NCBI GenBank assembly: GCA_944342015.1
Contig: CALVMC010000008.1
Coordinates: 1-54,734 of the forward strand
DNA length: 54,734 bases
DNA from: an uncultured Clostridia bacterium
Lineage (GTDB): Bacteria > Bacillota > Clostridia > Christensenellales > CALVMC01
Direction: 5' to 3'
The position numbers and the translations under genes are program-made. The notes under the pieces are model-generated. The model saw nothing but the letters and a program-made list of their open reading frames with translations, did no database searches and was not told where the DNA came from. How positions within the stretch are numbered: the stretch's first letter is position 1; each line of letters starts with the position of its first letter. Shown piece by piece: positions 1 through 7,835 of the stretch.

Positions 1-437
1 TGCGTCTCTTTTTTGAATAATACTTGTAATTTGTCTTATAATTTCCCATAATTCATTATGGCTTCCCCTTACACTACGCCTCAGACAACTTAAGCAACGG
101 TTGGACGCTCAAAAGCGTTCGGATAATTCAATAGTCACTTGTTTCTTTGCGTAAAATACAAGTATTATTTTTTGTTGCGGTTTGTACCGCTCTAAATTCG
201 GATGATACCGAACTTCTGGTCTTTTTTTACTTTTCCGGACGGGCTTCTTTTCGCCTGACCTCGTTAAGGTTTACTCAGCGTTTGCTGAGTCTTTGCTCCG
301 GTGCAACTCTTTCGCTCATTGCTTGGCGTAAACTTTCTTTAACTGAAAGTTTAAATAGAAATAAATTTAATTTTTCTATTGAAGCAAATCTTATTGCTTA
401 TCCGTCAATAGAAAGTTCTCAACTCATCTCTATCTAT
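1..437 (-). ncRNA. candidate large structured RNA (partial, runs off left edge)
   Basis: A consensus-like promoter (444-471, minus strand) reads into this stretch, which holds closely spaced perfect hairpins and no convincing gene. Stems with plus-strand positions: 373-382 with 405-414 (10 bp, inner AAGCAA/TTGCTT stem); 330-337 with 345-352 (8 bp); 273-279 with 284-290 (ACTCAGC/GCTGAGT); 197-201 with 208-212; 177-181 with 186-190; 105-109 with 114-118; 46-51 with 56-61. A long-range 13-nt pairing (AATAATACTTGTA near 17-29 with its complement near 157-169) encloses the last hairpins. No terminator is seen before the edge, so the RNA is at least about 437 nt. It lacks the RNase P, tmRNA and SRP core motifs I know. 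It could be a stand-alone RNA (ROOL, GOLLD or OLE size class) or a very long leader of a gene outside the window. The 103-codon plus-strand frame here is its shadow. Confidence 0.6.
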
Positions 438-443
438 ACTTCT

Positions 444-471
444 ATTATATTCCTTTAAATCAAAAAGTCAA
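444..471 (-). promoter_or_regulatory. sigma-A promoter of the structured RNA
   Basis: On the minus strand, -35 TTGACT (466-471) and -10 TATAAT (444-449) are separated by 16 nt. Transcription would start near 437. It lies downstream of the bidirectional terminator at 561-588, so the RNA appears to be transcribed separately from the pyr operon. Confidence 0.75.
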
Positions 472-475
472 TACT

Positions 476-511
476 GTTTTGGAAAATTTTCTTAAAAAAA
501 TTTTCCAAAAC
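476..511. repeat. perfect inverted repeat, 15-nt arms, beside the RNA promoter
   Basis: Arms GTTTTGGAAAATTTT (476-490) and its exact complement (497-511) flank a 6-nt loop. The repeat starts 4 nt upstream of the -35 box at 466-471. It could be an operator or upstream element for the RNA promoter, or an AT-rich terminator-like hairpin. There is no U-tract beyond the stem itself, so I favour a regulatory or structural role, without proof. Confidence 0.6.
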
Positions 512-560
512 TATATTGTAAAACTGCGTATAAAATGATATAATATAAGTTAGAGTACTA

Positions 561-588
561 AAAAAAGAGACCGAGGGGTCTCTTTTTT
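561..588. terminator. bidirectional intrinsic terminator
   Basis: A 12-bp perfect stem (AAAAAAGAGACC, 561-572; complement 577-588) with loop GAGG has T-runs on both strands. It lies about 130 nt beyond the pyrE stop and before the minus-strand promoter at 444-471, so it most likely ends the pyr operon transcript. Confidence 0.85.
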
Positions 589-721
589 ATTTAAACTGTT
601 TATTTTTCAATGAGAATTTTTCGATAAATTTTAATTTAAAAATTTATAATATTTGTATTTAAAATAAATTTAATTTTAAATTAAATACCGTTTATCATAA
701 TTTATATCGATACAATTGCTT

Positions 722-1294
722 TTATATTTTTCTGCTTCCCGGTTTAATCGGCGCTCCCATTGTTTTACAGAAAGGACATTTATCCGCTTCGTAAGAGACT
801 ATATCCATTGAAATAAGATTTACATACTTGACGCCGAAATCGACTTTTCCTGCGCTTCTGTCAACAATAGAAGCAACCGCTACGACTTCTGCGCCTTTTT
901 CTTTTAGCATAGCGATAACGTCCTTAACAGAACCGCCGGTAGTCACAACATCTTCTACAACAAGGACTTTTGCGCCCTTTTCTACGCTGAACCCCCTTCT
1001 CAAAGTCATAACATCGTTTTCCCTTTCGGCAAAAATATTCGGTTTATTGAGCTGACGGGCCATTTCGTATCCCATAAGTATTCCGCCTATTGCGGGAGAA
1101 ACAACTATATCGATATCCGTGCCTTTTAATTTTAAAGCAAGTTCTCTGCAAAGTTTTTCGCTTGCAGAAGTATCGATAAAGAGTTTAGCGCACTGCATAT
1201 ATGTATCGCTGTGTCTTCCCGATGTCAAAAGAAAATGACCTTTTAAAATACCACCGGTCTTTTTAAAAATTTCCAAAACTTCTTCTGTCGTCAT
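722..1294 (-). CDS. pyrE: orotate phosphoribosyltransferase
   Basis: Transfers phosphoribose from PRPP to orotate to give OMP, in the cytosol. The PRPP-binding signature VLVVEDVVTTGGS lies at about residues 110-122, with the upstream TSGRHSDTY substrate region near 24-32. The C-terminus carries a CPFC pair. The open frame extends 42 codons further upstream, but I start at the ATG at 1294 because it is preceded by AAAGGAG at good spacing and gives 190 aa, the usual size. It is the last gene of the pyr operon, 190 nt after pyrD, a larger gap than elsewhere in the operon. Confidence 0.95.
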   Translation of the reverse strand: MTTEEVLEIFKKTGGILKGHFLLTSGRHSDTYMQCAKLFIDTSASEKLCRELALKLKGTDIDIVVSPAIGGILMGYEMARQLNKPNIFAERENDVMTLRRGFSVEKGAKVLVVEDVVTTGGSVKDVIAMLKEKGAEVVAVASIVDRSAGKVDFGVKYVNLISMDIVSYEADKCPFCKTMGAPIKPGSRKI

Positions 1295-1484
1295 TTCAAT
1301 ATCTCCTTTACGATAATTTATTAATTTAAACTTATGAATGTATCGGTCTGCGATTTTTAAAAGCTTTAATCGTTTTGCTTTCGGTATCTTATTGAATTTA
1401 CTGTTTAAAACCCGAAACATTGAATCGACATACAGAGTAATTTTTCAAGCTTAAACGGTAACTTTTAATTTTTTCGCTGTTTAA

Positions 1485-2396
1485 TTAAACAATCAATGTT
1501 CCTTTCAGTTCTTCCAATGTAAGATTATTCTCTTTAAAATACCTTTCTAAATCGGCAAGTATTTCAGGCATAGCGGTAGGATTATAAATATTAGCCGTTC
1601 CTATCTGAACGGCGGAAGCTCCGCATATAATGAATTCGAGAACATCGGTATAACTCATAATTCCGCCCATACCTATAATAGGAATATCGACCGTATTATA
1701 GACCTGCCATACCATTTTAAGTGCAACCGGCTTAACCGCAGGCCCTGAAAGTCCTCCCGTAACATTTTTCAGAACCGGCCTTCTGGTTTTGTAATCGACA
1801 GCCATACCGCTTATGGTATTGATAAGAGAAATGGCGTCCGCACCGCCCTTTTGAGCCGCAGCCGCATTTTTGGTAATGTCAGAAACATTCGGAGTAAGTT
1901 TAACTATAAGAGGAAGGGAGGAATTTTCCTTTACCTTTTCCGTAACCGCCCTTACGCTGTCGGGTTCCACGCCGAAAGCCATACCGCCCTGTTTAACATT
2001 AGGACAGGAAATATTAAGTTCAATCATATCGACGCCGCTTGCCGAAACTATTTTTGCGGTTTGAGCATACTCTTCAAGGGTATTACCCGCAATGTTCGCA
2101 ATGAGAACGGTTCCTAACTTTTTAATTTTGGGCATATAATCGTTTACGAAAGCCTTTGTTCCCGGGTTTTGAAGTCCGACGCTGTTCAGTATTCCCGACG
2201 GAGTTTCGGCGATACGGGGACTGTCGTTTCCCTCTTTCGGAAGCAGAGTAAGACCTTTAAGGGAAATACCTCCTATTTTGGAAACATCGTAAATTTCTGA
2301 ATATTCGAGACCGTACCCGAAAGTACCGCTTGCTGCAATAAGCGGATTTTTGAATTTAACTCCTGCAATATTTACGGCAAGAGGATTTTTGTCCAT
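1485..2396 (-). CDS. pyrD: dihydroorotate dehydrogenase B (NAD+), catalytic subunit
   Basis: An FMN-dependent TIM barrel of 303 aa that oxidises dihydroorotate to orotate. Family features seen are the N-terminal VNIAGVKFKNPLIAASGTFG segment, NISCPNVKQGG (class 1B catalytic Cys loop), a KLTPNVSD strand, and the C-terminal FMN phosphate-binding GMGGIMSYTD. The catalytic loop has Cys, as in class 1 enzymes. The neighbouring pyrK makes this the PyrDB type that passes electrons to NAD+ through PyrK. The start has a strong GGAGG 7 nt upstream. It sits 14 nt after pyrK. Confidence 0.95.
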   Translation of the reverse strand: MDKNPLAVNIAGVKFKNPLIAASGTFGYGLEYSEIYDVSKIGGISLKGLTLLPKEGNDSPRIAETPSGILNSVGLQNPGTKAFVNDYMPKIKKLGTVLIANIAGNTLEEYAQTAKIVSASGVDMIELNISCPNVKQGGMAFGVEPDSVRAVTEKVKENSSLPLIVKLTPNVSDITKNAAAAQKGGADAISLINTISGMAVDYKTRRPVLKNVTGGLSGPAVKPVALKMVWQVYNTVDIPIIGMGGIMSYTDVLEFIICGASAVQIGTANIYNPTAMPEILADLERYFKENNLTLEELKGTLIV

Positions 2397-2410
2397 AATA
2401 TACCTCCGGA

Positions 2411-3166
2411 TTAATTAAAAACAACTTCGTTAATGTCGAAAACAGGCCCGTCTTTGCAAACTCGCATATTATGTTCCTGACCGTCTCTTTTAATCTTAAC
2501 TGCGCAAACGACGCAGGCGCCTACTCCGCAACCCATTCTTTCTTCCAAAGAAACAAGTGTCTTTGTTCCGAACTGACAGGAAATTTTCTGCAAGGATTTA
2601 AGCATAGGTTCGGGACCGCAAGCGAGAATGATATCCGGTTTTCTTAAAGAGATTTCTCTTTTAACGCAATCGGTAACAAATCCTTTTTCTCCGAAAGAGC
2701 CGTCTTCCGTAGAAACGAACAAATCGCCGCCAAGACTCAGCTCTTCTGCAAGTATAATGTTTTCTTTGCTTTTAAAACCTATAAATGAAGTAAATTCTCC
2801 TTCGTAAGATTTAAAAGCCGCAGGAAGAACCGCTGTTCCGAGTCCGCCGCCCACAAGAAATATTTTTTTTGCGCTTTTAATATCGAAACCGTTTCCTAAC
2901 GGAAATAAAGCGTCGAGACAGGTACCCTTTTGGTATCCGCTTAATAATTTCGTTCCCTCTCCTTTTACTTCATAAACTATGGTAAGAGTTTCAAGTTCTC
3001 TTGAAAAATCGCAAATACAAAAAGGTCTTCTAAGAGGTTTTTCTTTAAGCTGAATATGAACGAAATTCCCGCAGCGTGTTTTGTCGGGAATTTTAGCCGC
3101 AGCCGTAAGTTTAAAAATTTTCGGTGCAATTTCCTTGTTTGACAAAACCGTTATTTTTCTTTCCAT
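2411..3166 (-). CDS. pyrK: dihydroorotate dehydrogenase electron transfer subunit
   Basis: A 251-aa ferredoxin-reductase-like subunit binding FAD and a [2Fe-2S] cluster. It carries electrons from PyrD FMN to NAD+. The FAD-binding strand RRPFCICDF lies near residues 47-55 and the NAD-binding glycine loop VGGGLGTAVLP near 105-115. The cluster motif GCGVGACVVC with a downstream CKDG gives the four cysteines near the C-terminus. It begins directly after the pyrF stop (1-nt step), with AAGGTG as ribosome site. Among ferredoxin reductase homologues in this window it resembles NfnA (39441-40262), but the pyr context settles the role. Confidence 0.93.
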   Translation of the reverse strand: MERKITVLSNKEIAPKIFKLTAAAKIPDKTRCGNFVHIQLKEKPLRRPFCICDFSRELETLTIVYEVKGEGTKLLSGYQKGTCLDALFPLGNGFDIKSAKKIFLVGGGLGTAVLPAAFKSYEGEFTSFIGFKSKENIILAEELSLGGDLFVSTEDGSFGEKGFVTDCVKREISLRKPDIILACGPEPMLKSLQKISCQFGTKTLVSLEERMGCGVGACVVCAVKIKRDGQEHNMRVCKDGPVFDINEVVFN

Positions 3167-4114
3167 TTAAACACCTTTTAATTTTTTCTTCAACATAGTT
3201 TTGCCTGCGGCATTTAATGCAGAAGTAAGGTCTTCTTTCATTTCGAGAGCGGCCTCTCTTGCAGCGTCATCGAAAGAAAGTTTTGAATATTTATCGGATT
3301 TATAAGCACAAAGTATTTTGCGGGACGAGTTAACGATTCCGCCAAGACCTCTTGCATCGAAAGAATTTGCGATATCGCTTGCTTTACCGCCCTGCATACC
3401 GTAACCCGGAATCAGGAAAAAGGAAGAAGGATTTTCGGTTCTGAGAACAATAGCCTGTTGAGGCTGAGTTGCTCCGACAACTGCGCCTATACTGCTGTAA
3501 CCGTACTTTCCGATAAACTCTTTACCCCATTTTGAAACATAGTAACCCATTATTTCGTAAATTCTCTCACCGCTTCTCAGTTGTCTGTCCTGAATTTCGA
3601 AAGAAGATACATTAGAAGTTTTAACGAGAATGAAAATACCTTTATCGTTATTTTTGCAGTCGTCCAAAAACGGATTGATACCGTCGCTGCCCAAATAACC
3701 GTTTACGGTAACGAAATCGCTTTCGAAGTCGTTTATATCGAAACCGTTTATATTTACTCCTCCAAGATATGCTTTGCTGTAACATTCTGCGGTAGAGCCT
3801 ATATCGTTTCTTTTAACGTCGGAAATTACGATAAGGTCTTTACTTTTAGCATAATCGAGAGTTTTCTTGAAGGCTTCGAGTCCGTAAAGTCCGTACTGTT
3901 CGTAGTAGGCAATCTGTACTTTAACGGCGGGAACGATATCGTAAATTTTATCTATAATTCTTTTATTGAATTCAAAAATGGAATTACAAACATCGTTTCC
4001 GTTTTTAATCGAACTCTGCATATCCAAAGGAAGATAGGCAAGGCATGTATCGAGTCCGACTGCGGACGGATTTTGTTTTTCTATAATTTTGTCGATAAGT
4101 TTATCAATAATCAT
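3167..4114 (-). CDS. pyrF: orotidine 5'-phosphate decarboxylase, type 2
   Basis: Decarboxylates OMP to UMP. At 315 aa it belongs to the longer type-2 subfamily rather than the 230-aa type. Visible motifs are VGLDTCLAYLP near the N-terminus, the catalytic DVKRNDIGSTAE (Asp-Lys-Asp charge network, about residue 100), VKTSNVSS, and a phosphate-binding IPGYGMQGG late in the chain. The start codon overlaps the pyrC stop as ATGA, and the stop abuts pyrK, so translation is probably coupled throughout. Confidence 0.94.
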   Translation of the reverse strand: MIIDKLIDKIIEKQNPSAVGLDTCLAYLPLDMQSSIKNGNDVCNSIFEFNKRIIDKIYDIVPAVKVQIAYYEQYGLYGLEAFKKTLDYAKSKDLIVISDVKRNDIGSTAECYSKAYLGGVNINGFDINDFESDFVTVNGYLGSDGINPFLDDCKNNDKGIFILVKTSNVSSFEIQDRQLRSGERIYEIMGYYVSKWGKEFIGKYGYSSIGAVVGATQPQQAIVLRTENPSSFFLIPGYGMQGGKASDIANSFDARGLGGIVNSSRKILCAYKSDKYSKLSFDDAAREAALEMKEDLTSALNAAGKTMLKKKLKGV

Positions 4115-5364
4115 AATATTTCTCCGTTATAAAATTTAAGTATACCGTCATTGAAAGTCATCATAACTTTGCCGTAAACTTCTTTGCCTTTAAAAGGAGT
4201 ATTTTTACCTTTTGAAAAGAAGTTATCGGGATTGATTTTAAACTTTTTATTCAAATCGCAAAGAGTGATATTCGCTTTATTTCCTATTTTGATTTCCGGC
4301 ATATCGATACCGGAGATTTTGCAGGGATTGATACTCATAAGTTCGGCAAGTTTTTTAAGAGTGATAATACCGCTTTTAACAAGCACCGTATAAGAAAGGG
4401 AAAAAGCCGTTTCGAGTCCGCTGATACCGAAAGGAGCGACATCGAATTCTCTGTTTTTTTCTTCTAAGGTATGAGGAGCGTGATCGGTTGCGATAGCGTC
4501 GATTGTGCCGTCTTTAAGCCCTTCGATAACGGCGAGTCTGTCGCTTTCCTCTCTTAAAGGAGGATTGACTTTGGCAAAGGTATTGTATTTGCCCACAAGT
4601 TCTTCGGTACCTGCAAAATAATGGGGGCAGGTTTCCGCACTTACATTAACCCCTCTTTTTTTGGCGTCACGCACAAGCTGAACTGCGCCTTTTGTACTGA
4701 CATGCGCAATGTGAAGTCTGCACCCTGTTGTTTCTGCAAGGATAATATCTCTTGCGATACCGACTTCTTCTGCGGCTCTCGTAATTCCGGAAAGTCCCAA
4801 TTTGCAAGAGACCTTTCCTTCGTTCATTACTCCGCCTGCGCTTAAAGATTTATCTTCGCTATGGCTGATAATCAACAGATTTTTGGTTTTTGCATATTTC
4901 ATGGCAAGCAGCATTGTCTGAGACTGAAAAACAGGATTGCCGTCGTTCGAAAAAGCGACCGCACCCGTTTCACTTAGTTTAAACATTTCGGTAAGTTTGT
5001 CGCCTTCGAGTCCCTGAGTGATAGCAGCTATCGGAAACATTTTGGCATAGCCTGCTTTATCGGCTTTATTTTTTACATATTCGAGAACAAATTCGTTATC
5101 TACCGCAGGAGAAGTATTAGGCATGGCAAGAACTCCGAAATAACCGCCCGCAGCTGCGGCTTTAAGACCGCTGTCTATATCTTCTTTTGCGCAAAAACCC
5201 GGCTCTCTCAAATGAGTGTGCAAATCCAAAAAAGACGGCAAAACGGTAAGAGCCGTACAATCATAAATTTTATCGGCGGAAGAAATTTCGCTGCCGATAC
5301 TTTTAATAATACCGTCTTGTATAAAAATGTCTCCGATATCGGTATTTTTAAGTAAAATATTCAT
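4111..5364 (-). CDS. pyrC: dihydroorotase
   Basis: Zinc amidohydrolase that cyclises carbamoyl-aspartate to dihydroorotate. Metal-binding DLHTHLREPG sits at residues 47-56, followed by ISHSED, HIAHVST, AETCPHYF and IATDHAPH with the catalytic Asp. The frame opens further upstream inside pyrB, but I choose the ATG at 5364: AAGGAG lies 6-7 nt upstream and the ATG overlaps the pyrB stop as TAATG. This gives 417 aa, normal for the family. Confidence 0.95.
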   Translation of the reverse strand: MNILLKNTDIGDIFIQDGIIKSIGSEISSADKIYDCTALTVLPSFLDLHTHLREPGFCAKEDIDSGLKAAAAGGYFGVLAMPNTSPAVDNEFVLEYVKNKADKAGYAKMFPIAAITQGLEGDKLTEMFKLSETGAVAFSNDGNPVFQSQTMLLAMKYAKTKNLLIISHSEDKSLSAGGVMNEGKVSCKLGLSGITRAAEEVGIARDIILAETTGCRLHIAHVSTKGAVQLVRDAKKRGVNVSAETCPHYFAGTEELVGKYNTFAKVNPPLREESDRLAVIEGLKDGTIDAIATDHAPHTLEEKNREFDVAPFGISGLETAFSLSYTVLVKSGIITLKKLAELMSINPCKISGIDMPEIKIGNKANITLCDLNKKFKINPDNFFSKGKNTPFKGKEVYGKVMMTFNDGILKFYNGEIL

Positions 5365-6281
5365 TAAATTCTCCTTACAAGAATATCGAGTACCGCCATT
5401 CTTACGGCAAGTCCCGAAGTAATCTGACTGCAAATAACAGACCTGTCGCAATCTGCGGCGCTGCCTGTAATTTCTATACCCCTGTTTATAGGAGCGGGAT
5501 GCATAAGAATCGCATTCTTATCCGCTTTCGATAATTGCTCTGTACCTATTCTGTAAAAAGCGGAATACTCTTTAAGAGAGGGTACGAAACCGCTTTTTTG
5601 TCTTTCGAACTGTATTCTCAGAGCCATAACCGCATTTGCGCCTTTGAGAGCTTGGTCAAGATCGGTAACAACCCTGCATCCCATATCTTCGATACCGTCC
5701 GGCATAAGAGACAAAGGAGCGCAGACAGTTACATCGGCGCCCATTTTATTGAAGAGCAAAATATTGCTTCTTGCAACCCTGCTGTGTTTGATATCTCCTG
5801 CTATGACAAGTTTAAGACCTTTGAAACCGCCGAATCTGCGTTTTACGGTAAGAGCGTCGAGAAGAGCCTGAGTAGGATGTTCGTGAGCTCCGTCTCCTGC
5901 GTTGATTATGGGAATATCGGTGTTTCTTGCCGCATAATGAACGGCACCCGACATAGGATGTCTTATCGCAACAGCGTCAACATTAAGACTTTTTAATGTG
6001 GAAACGGTATCGACCAGACTTTCGCCTTTAAGAATACTGCTTCCCGCTTCTTCGAGAGCGACGGTGTGCGCGCCTAAAAAAAGAGCCGCATTCTGAAAAG
6101 AAACACGGGTACGGGTACTGTTTTCGTAAAACAGAGTAGCGACGCATTTACCTTTAAGGTTATCGAGATTTTTCCTACCTTCTACGCAAGCTAACATTTT
6201 ATCTGCGTAAGATAAAATATTTTCGATTTCCTCTTTTTTGAGTTCGTCAATACCCAATAAATCTTTGCTTTCGAGTATCAT
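5364..6281 (-). CDS. pyrB: aspartate carbamoyltransferase, catalytic chain
   Basis: First committed step of pyrimidine synthesis: carbamoyl phosphate plus aspartate to carbamoyl-aspartate. It is 305 aa, with the carbamoyl-phosphate loop FYENSTRTRVSF at 51-62, HPTQALLDALT in the middle, and the C-terminal HPAPINRGIEI. No regulatory pyrI gene follows, so the enzyme is probably an unregulated trimer, as in Bacillus. It is the promoter-proximal gene, with AAGGAG upstream of the ATG and a terminator-like hairpin in its leader. carAB is not in the window. Confidence 0.95.
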   Translation of the reverse strand: MILESKDLLGIDELKKEEIENILSYADKMLACVEGRKNLDNLKGKCVATLFYENSTRTRVSFQNAALFLGAHTVALEEAGSSILKGESLVDTVSTLKSLNVDAVAIRHPMSGAVHYAARNTDIPIINAGDGAHEHPTQALLDALTVKRRFGGFKGLKLVIAGDIKHSRVARSNILLFNKMGADVTVCAPLSLMPDGIEDMGCRVVTDLDQALKGANAVMALRIQFERQKSGFVPSLKEYSAFYRIGTEQLSKADKNAILMHPAPINRGIEITGSAADCDRSVICSQITSGLAVRMAVLDILVRRI

Positions 6282-6322
6282 AGCTACTCCTTACCATCTT
6301 TTGCAAAATACCGTCTTTGCTT

Positions 6323-6350
6323 AAAAAAGGCATTGCAAGACGCAATGCTT
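6323..6350 (-). terminator. leader attenuator of the pyr operon
   Basis: The minus-strand leader contains GCATTGC (6342-6348) and its complement GCAATGC (6330-6336) around a 5-nt loop, followed by a run of six U. This terminator sits about 40 nt before the pyrB start codon, between promoter and gene, so it must act as an attenuator. A segment just downstream (plus 6311-6319) could pair with the loop and 3' arm with one bulge, giving an alternative fold. I do not see the usual PyrR-binding loop consensus. Confidence 0.7.
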
Positions 6351-6390
6351 ATTAAGTTTTAACTAACGGCGATGTTTTCAAACTGTAAAT

Positions 6391-6419
6391 ATATTAATAT
6401 AAAGCTCTTGATTTGTCAA
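6391..6419 (-). promoter_or_regulatory. promoter of the pyrBCFKDE operon
   Basis: Minus-strand TTGACA (6414-6419), 17-nt spacer, TAATAT (6391-6396). Predicted start is near 6384, giving a leader of about 100 nt that carries the attenuator at 6323-6350. Confidence 0.75.
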
Positions 6420-6509
6420 GCATACAGTCATAATTGAGAGTTGTATAAAAAACCGACAAAAAATCAAAGTAATTTTAAATATATACTTTTTTTTTGAAAT
6501 AATTTATAG

Positions 6510-6515
6510 TATAAT
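6510..6515 (+). promoter_or_regulatory. -10 box 6 nt before an ATG (leaderless candidate)
   Basis: TATAAT at 6510-6515 is followed by 6 nt and then the ATG at 6522. No ribosome-binding site lies between, and the expected transcription start coincides with the A of ATG. The -35 region is a T-run with no good hexamer. The same layout recurs at 46423-46436 and 51634-51646. Confidence 0.5.
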
Positions 6516-6521
6516 CATATT

Positions 6522-7835
6522 ATGAAAAATAATAAGATCCCGAAAGCAAATTTATATCAAACGGTTATTGACTACGGAAAATCCAAAGCGCTGAGATTTC
6601 ATATGCCCGGGCACGGAGGAAAGAATATAGATTCTGCCGTATACGGCGCTGCAAGCTGCGATATAACGGAACTACCCGTATCCGATAATCTTCACAGACC
6701 GGAAAGCGTAATAAAAACGGCGCAAAAAGAATATTGCAGAGTTTATTCTGCCGAATACTGCCATTTCAGCACTGCGGGGGCGACAGCTGCCATGCAGACT
6801 GCAATATTGACTTTGAAAAAGAAAAACAAAAAGGTATTGGTACAGAAAAATTCTCATCAGTCGGTAACGAATGCCTGTATAATGTTCGGAATAGACTATG
6901 AAATATTTTCGACGGCGGAAGAGCTGAAAAATATGGAACTCGGAAATTTTTCGGCTGCGGTCATAACATCGCCCTACTATACCGGTCGGATTTTCAAAGG
7001 TTTCAAATCAGCTTACAGATTACTTAAAAAGAACAATGTGGCAGTTATAATAGATCAGGCTCACGGAAGTCATTTTATATATCACCCCGACCTTAAAAAA
7101 TATTTTTATAACGGAGATTTTGTAATAATAAGCCCGCATAAGACAATGAACACTCTGACAGGCGGCGCAGTACTTTTAGGTTACAAAAAAGAATTGAAGG
7201 ACAAAACGGCGGAATCCTTCAATATGATACATACGACTAGTCCGAGTTACCCTGTAATGGCTTCGCTTGACTATGCAAGATACATATTCGAAACGAGAGG
7301 AACGGACATACTTGACAAAGTAAAAGATAATGTTGAAACTTTCCGCAAATCGCTTAATAAAAATTACGAAATTGAAATAACGGAAGACTTTACTAAAATA
7401 GTGCTTAAAACCGCATTTGACACAAAGGAATTATACGATAAACTTATATCGAAAGATGTTTATCCCGAAATGTATACCGAAGATTATCTGTTATTTTTTG
7501 TAACATATTGGAACTGTAACAGTCTGCACTATCTGTCGAATTTATTGAATTCCATAGACCTTAACAGGAAAACAAGAACGGAAGGCGCAAAATTCAATAA
7601 TAAGATTAATGTAATTAAAGAACACAAAGCAAAGGATATCGACGATACGGAATACATAAATCCCGAGGACTGTTTGGGAAGAAAGCTGGCTGTATCGGTA
7701 GGACGATATCCGCCCGGAATAACGGAAATATTCGAAGGCGAAACAATAGACCAAGAGAGATTCGAATACATAATGAAATATAAGGAAATTTTAACAGGAT
7801 TAATCAACGGAAAAGTCGGAGTTTACAAAAAATGA
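6522..7835 (+). CDS. Orn/Lys/Arg decarboxylase-family PLP enzyme (YaaO-like)
   Basis: A fold-type I PLP enzyme, 437 aa, somewhat shorter than the 480-aa Bacillus YaaO. Seen: substrate-side HMPGHGG near residue 28, a central AHGSHF, and SPHKTMNTLTGGA carrying the PLP-binding Lys near 210. The C-terminal decarboxylase domain is compact and ends in YPPGI and a short tail. The family decarboxylates basic amino acids, but members next to tmk have no firm substrate. The order decarboxylase-tmk-holB-ricT is conserved in Firmicutes. Its stop overlaps the tmk start as ATGA. No ribosome site precedes the ATG. Confidence 0.85.
   Translation: MKNNKIPKANLYQTVIDYGKSKALRFHMPGHGGKNIDSAVYGAASCDITELPVSDNLHRPESVIKTAQKEYCRVYSAEYCHFSTAGATAAMQTAILTLKKKNKKVLVQKNSHQSVTNACIMFGIDYEIFSTAEELKNMELGNFSAAVITSPYYTGRIFKGFKSAYRLLKKNNVAVIIDQAHGSHFIYHPDLKKYFYNGDFVIISPHKTMNTLTGGAVLLGYKKELKDKTAESFNMIHTTSPSYPVMASLDYARYIFETRGTDILDKVKDNVETFRKSLNKNYEIEITEDFTKIVLKTAFDTKELYDKLISKDVYPEMYTEDYLLFFVTYWNCNSLHYLSNLLNSIDLNRKTRTEGAKFNNKINVIKEHKAKDIDDTEYINPEDCLGRKLAVSVGRYPPGITEIFEGETIDQERFEYIMKYKEILTGLINGKVGVYKK

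Noticed and set aside
1..437. RNase P RNA, tmRNA or SRP RNA
   Set aside because: The conserved core sequences (GAGGAAAGUC-type, the tmRNA termini, the GGAAGC-type SRP loop context) are not present in the expected order.
147..458. 103-codon plus-strand open frame
   Set aside because: No ribosome site, odd composition (Leu/Ser/Phe-rich), and it lies antisense to the promoter-driven hairpin-rich RNA. Its content is explained by the stems.
3581..4132. 183-codon frame antisense to pyrF
   Set aside because: Shadow of the well-supported pyrF gene, with no ribosome site and no recognisable domain.
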